From Sulfuricurvum kujiense DSM 16994 (GTDB lineage Bacteria; Campylobacterota; Campylobacteria; Campylobacterales; Sulfurimonadaceae), in assembly GCF_000183725.1 (NCBI RefSeq), contig NC_014762.1, forward strand, positions 1,922,001-1,986,000: 64,000 nt of DNA, read 5' to 3'. Shown here piece by piece: positions 57,509-64,000 of this stretch. Below the pieces are notes generated by a model, which did no database searches, had not been told where the DNA came from, and saw only the letters and a program-made list of their open reading frames with translations. The position numbers were made by a program, and so were the translations under genes. Position 1 is the first letter of the stretch, and each line of letters starts with the position of its first letter.

Positions 57509-59164
57509 ATGAAAGTTTCTGAAGTTGATGACTCCCTCTTAGCAATAATTTTACAAAACATCCCTTTTTCGGTTACTACAACAACACCTGAAGGGCTCAT
57601 CACCCGATTTAGTCGAGAAGCAGAAAATCTAACAGGATATAAAGCTTCCGAAATGATAGGGAAACAAACTCCGGTCATTTTCCATTATACTCCGGAAGTA
57701 GAAGAACGAACCATCCAGTTTTCAAACGCGCTTGGGATTGCAATTGAGCCAGGTTTCGATACTTTCACTATCAGAAGTCAACTCAACCTTCCTAATGAAT
57801 TTGAATGGACGTATGTTCGCAAAGACGGTACGCATATTCCTGTCTCACTATCCGTCAGTGCACTGCGTGATAATGATGGGATCATCACCGGATATGTAGA
57901 GATTGCGAAAGATCTTAGCAAGATAAAAGAAAATCAGCAAAAATTGATGCGCTCTAAGCAGTTGCTTGATGAAGCGCAGCATCTCTCCGCAATCGGAAGC
58001 TGGAGCTTGGATCTAGTAGAAAATAGATTGGAATGGAGTGATGAAATTTTTCGAATATTTGAAATTGATCAAAGTCGGTTTGAGCCGAGTTACGAAGGAT
58101 TTTTAAACGCCATTCATCCTGACGATATCGAAATGGTTCAAAAAGCGTTTTCAGATTCTGTAGCGAATAAGACACAATACACTATTACCCATCGTCTTTT
58201 AATGAGCGATGGAAGAGTTAAATACGTCACGGAACGGGGGAAAACTACCTACAATGAAGACGGTACTCCTCTGTTGTCACAAGGAACGGTACAAGATGTA
58301 ACGGAATCAAGACGGATAGAAAAAGAATTGAATGATTATGTTGCCCTTATAGATGAATCAGTCATCACCTCCTCCACCGATCTTAATGGAGACATTATTT
58401 ATGCTTCAAACGCATTTTGCCGCATTAGTAAGTATGACAAATCGGAACTTATTGGAAAAAATCACCGCATTATTCGCCATCCTGACATGCCGGCAGAAAC
58501 TTATAAAGAATTATGGAATACTCTAACCCACAACCAAACATGGCAAGGTGAAATCAAAAACAAAGCAAAGGATGGCTCAACCTATTGGGTGTACGCTGTA
58601 ATTTCTCCTGATTTTGATGATAATGGGAATAAAAGAGGCTACACTGCAATACGCCAAGATATCACCGATAAAAAACATGCCGAAGAACTGGCGATAACGG
58701 ATCGCCTAACGGGTCTTTACAATCGACTAAAACTTGATGAAGTGCTCAATTATGAGATAGCTCAGACCAGCCGATATGATACGCCTCTCTCAATAATTAT
58801 AATCGATGTAGATCATTTTAAAAATGTTAATGATACCTATGGACATCAAACAGGAGATATGGTCCTCAAAGAAGTAGCCCAAATACTTCGATCTTGCAGT
58901 CGTAAATCAGATACATCTGGGCGATGGGGAGGGGAAGAATTTTTAATAATTTTACCGAATACCAATCTTACCGGGGCATTGGAAGCGGCTGAAAAAATCC
59001 GTACCGCCATCGAAAATTATCCTTTTTCTGTTGTTGGTCAAAAAACTGCTTCTCTAGGAGTTTCCGAATTTTTAGCCAATGAAAATGAAGATTCTTTTAT
59101 AGAAAGAGCAGACCAAGCATTGTATCGTGCAAAATCTGGCGGCCGGAATCAAGTAGTGGGATGA
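57509..59164 (+). CDS. PAS-PAS-PAS diguanylate cyclase
   Basis: 551 residues, AGGA before the ATG. Three PAS domains (about 10-125, 145-265, 275-385; the last has the Aer-type IIRHPDMPAETYKELW) and a GGDEF domain (about 390-551) with DVDHFKNVNDTYGHQ and an intact RWGGEEF active site. The inhibitory I-site RKSD is 5 residues before GGEEF, so product inhibition is likely. No membrane segment. It should make c-di-GMP. It is the only gene between the two att-like repeats and looks richer in A/T than its neighbours. Confidence 0.92.
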   Translation: MKVSEVDDSLLAIILQNIPFSVTTTTPEGLITRFSREAENLTGYKASEMIGKQTPVIFHYTPEVEERTIQFSNALGIAIEPGFDTFTIRSQLNLPNEFEWTYVRKDGTHIPVSLSVSALRDNDGIITGYVEIAKDLSKIKENQQKLMRSKQLLDEAQHLSAIGSWSLDLVENRLEWSDEIFRIFEIDQSRFEPSYEGFLNAIHPDDIEMVQKAFSDSVANKTQYTITHRLLMSDGRVKYVTERGKTTYNEDGTPLLSQGTVQDVTESRRIEKELNDYVALIDESVITSSTDLNGDIIYASNAFCRISKYDKSELIGKNHRIIRHPDMPAETYKELWNTLTHNQTWQGEIKNKAKDGSTYWVYAVISPDFDDNGNKRGYTAIRQDITDKKHAEELAITDRLTGLYNRLKLDEVLNYEIAQTSRYDTPLSIIIIDVDHFKNVNDTYGHQTGDMVLKEVAQILRSCSRKSDTSGRWGGEEFLIILPNTNLTGALEAAEKIRTAIENYPFSVVGQKTASLGVSEFLANENEDSFIERADQALYRAKSGGRNQVVG

Positions 59165-59268
59165 TTTTAGTGTAACGTATACGTATGAACTATTTAGTCT
59201 CGTGAATTACAATAAGTCTATTTTAATGATGCATTGGTTGAAGTTTGAATGGGTAATGAAATAGGATT

Positions 59269-59291
59269 TGGTGGAGGCGTCCGGGATTGAA
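59269..59291 (-). repeat. tRNA/tmRNA 3'-end fragment, att-like repeat 2
   Basis: Minus strand TTCAATCCCGGACGCCTCCACCA, one base different from the copy at 57247-57270 and in the same orientation. The 5' side of the T stem (AAAAG) does not pair with CCGGA, so the tRNA-like structure is broken here too. The GGAC further upstream resembles the tmRNA layout, so the target may have been ssrA (inference). It lies 205 bases before the integrase gene. Confidence 0.75.
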
Positions 59292-59420
59292 CTTTTGTCC
59301 AAAAAATTTCAAAAAATTACCGTTTGCATAAATTGCGAATAAACACCTATTTTATGGGATTTATTAAATGCTTAGATATGCGTAAATAAACATAATTCAG
59401 GAATAATAAAGTTTAAAAAG

Positions 59421-59473
59421 GTGGTCTTAAAGGATATTTTTTTATAATTAGTGGTCTTAAAGTGGTCTCAAAA
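59421..59473 (+). repeat. three direct repeats around the integrase promoter
   Basis: GTGGTCTTAAAG at 59421-59432 and 59451-59462, and the variant GTGGTCTCAAAA at 59462-59473. A TATAAT at 59443-59448 lies between copies one and two. Placed to control integrase transcription or to serve as arm-type sites. Confidence 0.65.
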
Positions 59474-59495
59474 TCATACTAAAAAAGGCTTAAAA

Positions 59496-60941
59496 ATGGA
59501 ATCTTTAGGTGGAAATTTCAAAGGAATTATGATTCAGAAGCTCCAATCGGGTGCCACAGCTTTCTATATCAAATTCAAAGATGAAATGAATGTCTCTCGT
59601 AAGCTGAAAGTCGGTGAGTCTCCCGATATGACTAAAACAAGAGCCAAAGATTTATTGATTGAAAAAAAGAAGGAGATCAAAACGAAGCGGAGTCTTATAC
59701 GAGGTTCGGCAACATCACTCCCCTCCCCCATCCCAAGTATTCTTCAAAAGAAGTATAATCCATCTCCTAAAACCTTCAAAACACTGAACGATCTAGCTGA
59801 TTTCTATTTTTCCGACCACTCTATAAAAACAATGAAAGAACTTAAAAATCGATACGATTATCACGTCAGAAATGAACAGTTCGCCAATAAGCCCGTTCAG
59901 CTCATTACCAAACATGAACTAATCAATTTTATCGAGCGAAAAAAAGTTCAAAGAGCTGATAAACGCAGAGGAGAAAATACTCGCAACAAATCGGTCGAAG
60001 AAAAAGAAATGTCCGAATATCAAATGAACCTTCAAAAAATCATTGTACTCGCGGCAAATGATGATTGGAGAAGCAAAAATACGATTGAATTTTTGAAAAA
60101 AAAGAATGAAATTCTCCTGCTGAGAAATAATGATGAAGCTAAAAAACGCCTATGGAACGATAAATCCGTATCAGAAGACGATAAACGGGCGATGATTGGG
60201 CTTCTGTCAAGAAAAACCATCAAAGAGATTTTTCAGATATGTTTAACAGCTATCAACTATTCTATTGATTCTCATAAAATCGCTCCCTTTGCCAATCCGT
60301 TTGTCGTCTCAAAAAGGGATAAAAAGCTTTATATCGAGGTGGACAACATCAAAGACCGATATATGTCAAAGGATGAAATCAAAGACTTTTTGAAAGAGTG
60401 TAAAGAAATCTCTAAAAAACCAAAGCACAAAAACATTTTTTTGATGGCTTTGTTGGCTTTATCCGTTGCGGCACGTCAATCGACTCTTTTAAGTATTAGG
60501 ATCTCCGATATTGACTTGGAAAACGGATTTATAAACCTTCGCAATCATAAAACAGAAAAATGGTACAACAGTTTCATCGGCTCGGATGAAATAAAACAAG
60601 AAATTTTGAGACTTATTGGTGATAGAGATCGAAACGATTATCTTTTCGTCAATTACACGAAAGAACGCCCATACCGTTATCCCCGTGTTATGGGGGATAT
60701 TCTTGACTATACGGTGAATTATAAACATCGATATGTCAATTGGTTATCACTCAAAGACCTGAGAAACACTTCTGCAAGTCATTTAGCCATGCAAGGAATA
60801 CCGATTTCGCACATTTCGCAAATTTTGAATCACTCATCGGTTGTTATGACAGAAAGATATGCCCATTTAAGTCCGTCAATCGCTCAAGACGGAATCAGAA
60901 CATTGGTTGATGGTTTTGGATTGGAAGATTTGGAGAAATAA
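59496..60941 (+). CDS. tyrosine recombinase / phage-type integrase
   Basis: 481 residues from ATG 59496 (AAGG 7 bases upstream); the open frame from GTG 59451 lies inside the repeats. The N-terminal arm/SAM-like parts are followed by a catalytic domain (about 275-475): first Arg in AARQSTLLSIRISDID, then LKDLRNTSASHLAMQG, LNHSSVVMTERYAHL with the nucleophile Tyr. The box II HxxR reads KDLR, with Lys for His, a variant known in some recombinases. The position next to the att-like repeat supports site-specific integration. Confidence 0.92.
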   Translation: MESLGGNFKGIMIQKLQSGATAFYIKFKDEMNVSRKLKVGESPDMTKTRAKDLLIEKKKEIKTKRSLIRGSATSLPSPIPSILQKKYNPSPKTFKTLNDLADFYFSDHSIKTMKELKNRYDYHVRNEQFANKPVQLITKHELINFIERKKVQRADKRRGENTRNKSVEEKEMSEYQMNLQKIIVLAANDDWRSKNTIEFLKKKNEILLLRNNDEAKKRLWNDKSVSEDDKRAMIGLLSRKTIKEIFQICLTAINYSIDSHKIAPFANPFVVSKRDKKLYIEVDNIKDRYMSKDEIKDFLKECKEISKKPKHKNIFLMALLALSVAARQSTLLSIRISDIDLENGFINLRNHKTEKWYNSFIGSDEIKQEILRLIGDRDRNDYLFVNYTKERPYRYPRVMGDILDYTVNYKHRYVNWLSLKDLRNTSASHLAMQGIPISHISQILNHSSVVMTERYAHLSPSIAQDGIRTLVDGFGLEDLEK

Positions 60942-61010
60942 ATTTAGTAGTCAATTCAATTCCCTAAATCGGAATCGAACCCAGTGGAAAAAAGTTTATT
61001 TGAGGATGAG

Positions 61011-61247
61011 TTAAGCGGCGTCGGCGAAAGCCAAGAAGTTTGCCACTTCAATAATAGGGAATACATAACGGGCTTTTTGACTCACCCCAATTCGTTTATA
61101 ACGGATAGGAAGATCACCCTTCAAAATCAACCCTTCAAGTGAAGAAACAGAAATTTCTAACGTCTCCGCAAGTTCTTGACGGGTCAATTGGGTTTTACCG
61201 TATTTGCGATACAAAAGGTCGACATACATTTGGGTTGTGGAATTCAT
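61011..61247 (-). CDS. small helix-turn-helix protein, excisionase/AlpA-like
   Basis: 78 residues from ATG 61247, with GGGAGGGG directly upstream inside the preceding short ORF. The segment LTRQELAETLEISVSSLEGL (about 20-39) is a helix-turn-helix, followed by the wing-like PIRYKRIGVSQKARYVFPI usual in excisionases and AlpA-type regulators. It is convergent with the integrase gene, 69 bases away. Role as recombination directionality factor is inference. Confidence 0.75.
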   Translation of the reverse strand: MNSTTQMYVDLLYRKYGKTQLTRQELAETLEISVSSLEGLILKGDLPIRYKRIGVSQKARYVFPIIEVANFLAFADAA

Positions 61248-61294
61248 GAAACCCCTCCCAACTCGTATAAACCGAAACAAAACAAATTTTTCAT
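61244..61294 (-). CDS. 16-residue short ORF overlapping the excisionase-like gene
   Basis: Encodes MKNLFCFGLYELGGVS and then TGA, with GAAAGGAC 4 bases before the ATG. Its TGA overlaps the ATG of the helix-turn-helix gene, and the ribosome site of that gene lies within its last codons. It shares its start leader with three other genes of the island. It may be a leader peptide for translational coupling; a real short protein is also possible. Confidence 0.55.
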   Translation of the reverse strand: MKNLFCFGLYELGGVS

Positions 61295-61327
61295 TTTAGT
61301 CCTTTCAATTTTCATAACGAGATTATT

Positions 61328-61828
61328 TCATTCTATAAAAGTCAATTTACCTACAAGAAATACCTCGATCATATCCTGATCACTAGACTGAAGTAAAGCA
61401 CTCGGTTCATTGTCTGGATAGGTTGCTTCATAACGATACATCTCATCTAATTCGTCTTCATCTTCGATTAGATATAGCCATTTCTTTGAACTAAATTTGT
61501 CGACAACATAGATACAGATACCTACCCAAAACGTCCAATACCGCCAAAGATCAATTCTAAAAACATCTTCAGGATTTTGTAGTGTATGCTCAAATCCTTC
61601 ATTGAAAAAATCCAAAGAACCATCTATCTCTTCATGGATATCAACTTCGATACATTCCAGATTCACGGGCATGTCTTTTTGAGATGTATATACCTCTAAA
61701 ATATCAATTAAATCAGGTAAATTCTTTTCTTGTTTAATAGAATTGATTTGATCCAAAATCAATTGGTGTTGTTCATCAAACCCGCCGTCAGATAGGGATT
61801 TAAATTTGTAGTTATCAAAATTTCTCAT
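61328..61828 (-). CDS. protein of unknown function, island gene
   Basis: 166 residues, very acidic, with a Trp/Phe-rich stretch in the middle (DLWRYWTFWVGICIYVVDKF, about 93-112) and an acidic DEDELDEMYRYEATYPDNE segment after it. AAAGGAC stands 5 bases before the ATG. There is no signal peptide. I do not recognise a family; the composition recalls small immunity- or anti-restriction-type acidic proteins, which is only an impression. Confidence 0.62.
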   Translation of the reverse strand: MRNFDNYKFKSLSDGGFDEQHQLILDQINSIKQEKNLPDLIDILEVYTSQKDMPVNLECIEVDIHEEIDGSLDFFNEGFEHTLQNPEDVFRIDLWRYWTFWVGICIYVVDKFSSKKWLYLIEDEDELDEMYRYEATYPDNEPSALLQSSDQDMIEVFLVGKLTFIE

Positions 61829-61882
61829 TGTATGTCCTTTGTCAAATGATTTTTTTCTTTAAAATATAGAGATTGTTCAACC

Positions 61883-62329
61883 TTATGAAGGCATGAACAA
61901 CCGTTCCAACATTTTGTATAACTCGAATTCATCCTTATCAAGTACGTTCGTACTGGTCGCGACGGAGTTTCCTTCCATGTCATAGAATTTTTGGATTCCA
62001 TGCAGTAAGTCCATACATACAATTTTTTCACCGGTTTTTTCTTCCAATGAAGCGATTGACAGAACGATTTGACTCAACAATTTTCCATACCCTTGAAGGT
62101 CTGTTTTGATAAATTTCAAAACCTCCACTGGAGAGTATTTTTTACGGATATCCTTTGAAATAATGTCAAAGTCTTCCGCACCGAATGTGGTGGTGTCTCC
62201 GTCAACACTTACATCCATTGAAACGTGAAACAGAACACCTTCATCACCTGTCCCATAAGAAAGGTGGATTAACCCTTCCTCAGTAATATGAATACCTTTG
62301 AAATCGATAATATTTGTTAAATTTTTCAT
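61883..62329 (-). CDS. protein of unknown function, island gene
   Basis: 148 residues from ATG 62329 with AAAGGAC 5 bases upstream; the frame stays open to 62392 without a ribosome site. The start MKNLTNIIDFKGIHITEEG is followed by strands and a helical C-terminal half (VEVLKFIKTDLQGYGKLLSQ, about 75-94). No membrane segment, no motif I can name. It is 54 bases upstream of the acidic-protein gene in the same direction. Confidence 0.62.
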   Translation of the reverse strand: MKNLTNIIDFKGIHITEEGLIHLSYGTGDEGVLFHVSMDVSVDGDTTTFGAEDFDIISKDIRKKYSPVEVLKFIKTDLQGYGKLLSQIVLSIASLEEKTGEKIVCMDLLHGIQKFYDMEGNSVATSTNVLDKDEFELYKMLERLFMPS

Positions 62330-62499
62330 TTTTTGTCCTTTAATTTTTAATATTCGCCCGTCAATCAAGACCCTTAAACCATCGAAACCCATCCAACTTG
62401 ACCACTGATCCTATCAAGGGTCGATTTCGGGGTTCCAAAGGGGTTTAACACACTCATAAATAGTTAAATTACTCGTAATTGTTGGGTGTGTATCAACGA

Positions 62500-63855
62500 T
62501 TACGATACCGACTTTAAAAAGGGGATAACCACTTTCAAATGACGGTAGTGGATGTTATTGTTGATAACCATCGATGGAGTCATAGAAACCATTGGGAACA
62601 TTGAAACCATTGGATAAGTTGGAATCAATGGAACGGTTTGAACCGTAGTTGGTTCAACGACAGTTTCCTCTTGAACGGACGGTTGTGTTTCAACGGTAGA
62701 AACTTCCGGAGTCGTTTCTTCAACGGTTGTTTCGTTGTTCCAAGTGGAGAAATAAATCACTTCAACACATCGTGGTTTTTTCTTATTTGAGATAGATTTA
62801 GTGTTATTGATCGCTTTGTGGACTTCGATATGACCGATGGTTTTGTCCTCACTGAACATTTTTGTTTGGACGTTATTTCGATAATTGTGGTAGATGAACT
62901 GACCTTTCAACCCTTTCACCATATTGATACATTCCTCATGAGGGAAATCAGGGTTCCCGTACGTCACTTTCGTAGAAACAAGAACGTCCACGTCTTGTTG
63001 TAGATACGGAGGATCGATAAGGAAAAGGGTATTTATTCCATCGTATTTTTTCAGGATTTTTTTGTAGTCTTTGTTCTCTATTACGACTTTGAAGTATCCT
63101 AGATAGAATGACATCAGTTTGATTTTTTCGATGACTTTTGAATACCCTTGGAATTTTTTGATGTCACTGGAAATACTGATACGACTTTTTCCATTTTTCC
63201 ACTCGTAGTTTCCTCCGAATGTCGTGTTCATTACGACTAGGAATAATGCTGCACGGCGGACGTTCATTTCTCTGTCAAGTTCCAGTTTGTTTAATTCCTC
63301 CACCAACAATTTGTGGTACACCTTGTAATCTTCAAGGGTAGGATTTTCATCCAACAACTCTTTTTGGTCTAGGATGATTTGTCTTACCTCTCTGATCAGT
63401 TGTTGTCGGAAGAACTTTGATGATATTTTTTTCAATAGATTCACGATGGACGTATTCAAGTCATTAAAGACAAGAATAATTTGTTTCCCAGATTTTTTGA
63501 TTTCTTCTATCAAAAGTGGGGCAATGGTTAAAAAATCACTTCCTGAACCAGCAAACGGGATAACGACCGTCACTATATTAGATAGAATAATTCGATTTAG
63601 AATAAGAGATTGGTTAATTTTCCAGAAAGATTGTTTGTTCCCAACGTATTCCAACAATACACGGACTTTGGTTTTATCCCCATCTGGATTGTACTTGTTG
63701 CTATAGGTTGTTGGATTGAATGTGCTGTCCTTGAAGTATTGTTGTGGATTCTCAATGAAGTCCTCAACATATACCGTTTTACCATTTGGAAAAGTTTGAA
63801 ACCCACCTTTAACATATTTACCTTTTACAGTGTTTTTTCCATTTACATTTTTCAT
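62500..63855 (-). CDS. Dam-like DNA adenine-N6 methyltransferase with repetitive C-terminal tail
   Basis: 451 residues, AAAGGAC before the ATG. After a Lys-rich lead of about 65 residues come the D12-class motifs: RVLLEYVGNKQSFW, PFAGSGSDFLTIAP (SAM site, about 99-112) and LIDPPY (catalytic, about 277-282). A Thr/Glu/Val tail (about 375-420) and Met/Pro repeats PMVSMFPMVSMTPSMV follow, which are not part of the enzyme fold. Target sequence unknown; no restriction endonuclease is in the visible part. The gap 62393-62499 downstream holds a small hairpin (62467-62480) and no gene. Confidence 0.82.
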   Translation of the reverse strand: MKNVNGKNTVKGKYVKGGFQTFPNGKTVYVEDFIENPQQYFKDSTFNPTTYSNKYNPDGDKTKVRVLLEYVGNKQSFWKINQSLILNRIILSNIVTVVIPFAGSGSDFLTIAPLLIEEIKKSGKQIILVFNDLNTSIVNLLKKISSKFFRQQLIREVRQIILDQKELLDENPTLEDYKVYHKLLVEELNKLELDREMNVRRAALFLVVMNTTFGGNYEWKNGKSRISISSDIKKFQGYSKVIEKIKLMSFYLGYFKVVIENKDYKKILKKYDGINTLFLIDPPYLQQDVDVLVSTKVTYGNPDFPHEECINMVKGLKGQFIYHNYRNNVQTKMFSEDKTIGHIEVHKAINNTKSISNKKKPRCVEVIYFSTWNNETTVEETTPEVSTVETQPSVQEETVVEPTTVQTVPLIPTYPMVSMFPMVSMTPSMVINNNIHYRHLKVVIPFLKSVS

Positions 63856-63911
63856 GATTCGTCCTTTAAATTTTGATTTCAGGACGAAAGATAAACTTCC
63901 AAAATAGCTTA

Positions 63912-63940
63912 TTTACCTACAAAGAAAAACATGCTAAAAT
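63912..63940 (+). promoter_or_regulatory. promoter of a gene beyond the right edge
   Basis: TTTACC (63912-63917), 17-base spacer, TAAAAT (63935-63940) on the plus strand. The window ends in AAAGGGGA, a good ribosome site, so a plus-strand gene probably starts just outside. Confidence 0.5.
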
Positions 63941-64000
63941 AGGGAGTTTGATTTGATAGTGATAAAATCCATTAATCAATTTTTGGAGTGTTAAAGGGGA

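Larger units (their letters stand above)
59269..64000. mobile_element. integrative element, left part (right end outside window)
   Basis: An att-like repeat, a tyrosine recombinase beside it, an excisionase-like helix-turn-helix gene, unknown genes with a common leader and an adenine methyltransferase make up a typical integrated island. Its far end and the intact target gene are not in the window. Whether it is a prophage, a conjugative or a satellite element cannot be told from this part. Confidence 0.7.

Noticed and set aside
59175-59184. ACGTATACGT palindrome after the diguanylate cyclase gene
   Set aside because: A 10-bp palindrome without T-run or second copy is not enough to call a terminator or operator.
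61825-62031. 68-codon minus-strand frame between two island genes
   Set aside because: Mostly inside the 61883-62329 gene in another frame, without a ribosome site.

Overview
The window reads as a chromosomal segment of a Campylobacterota (Epsilonproteobacteria) bacterium. The gene order lptG-like/pth/rplY, lysA-HAD-pheA-hisC-fliF-fliG-fliH-dxs and clpS-clpA-aat is the order I know from Campylobacter and Helicobacter. The moderate GC content and the many PAS and two-component proteins suggest a free-living Sulfurimonas/Sulfuricurvum-type relative; the genus is inference.

Layout. (1) 1-12.7 kb, minus strand: a tightly packed housekeeping run (tal, pilT, rplY, pth, lptG-like, lysA, HAD phosphatase-like, pheA, hisC, fliF, fliG, fliH, dxs) with frequent 4-base ATGA overlaps. 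dxs runs off the left edge. (2) 12.7-22.3 kb: two exported proteins (DUF4105 and DUF3015 types), a methionine-type sulfhydrylase followed by the N-degron set clpS-clpA-aat, and the plus-strand run bioD-pyrB-pabB facing a small comEA-like gene. (3) 22.4-27.9 kb: a complete minus-strand rRNA operon 16S-tRNA-Ile-tRNA-Ala-23S-5S, with a perfect consensus promoter and clear precursor-processing stems. (4) 28.0-32.7 kb: phnA, tRNA-Arg(CCG), exported proteins of unknown role, and a chromosomal ParA-like / ribbon-helix-helix / lipoprotein group with a palindromic site upstream. (5) 32.7-49.5 kb, all minus strand: a large signalling cluster. It has a complete chemotaxis set (cheY, cheW, a methyl-accepting protein, a STAS protein, cheA without a receiver domain, cheR, cheD, cheB). 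It also has non-standard parts: a histidine kinase lacking its histidine, a soluble PAS protein with a degraded receptor-tip motif, two receiver proteins with a shared tail domain, a CHASE kinase, an HD-GYP protein and an OmpR-type regulator. (6) 49.7-57.2 kb: a 1924-residue Ser/Thr kinase-AAA-TPR-GAF-PAS-histidine kinase and a second PAS histidine kinase. (7) 57.2-64.0 kb: accessory DNA. A 2-kb unit carrying one diguanylate cyclase lies between direct repeats that look like a tRNA/tmRNA 3' end. It is followed by an integrase, an excisionase-like gene, unknown genes and an adenine methyltransferase, running off the right edge.

The most unusual material is the chemotaxis cluster. Three of its proteins (the receptor and two receiver proteins) end in the same kind of short acidic-hydrophobic-Phe tail, and two receiver proteins share a C-terminal helical domain I cannot name. 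Together with the pseudokinase and the MCP-tip-like PAS protein, they look like extra adaptor parts of a specialised chemotaxis array. In the right-hand island, four start sites share one translation-initiation leader, including that of a 16-codon ORF overlapping the excisionase-like gene. All function calls are from reading sequence alone; no database search was run.
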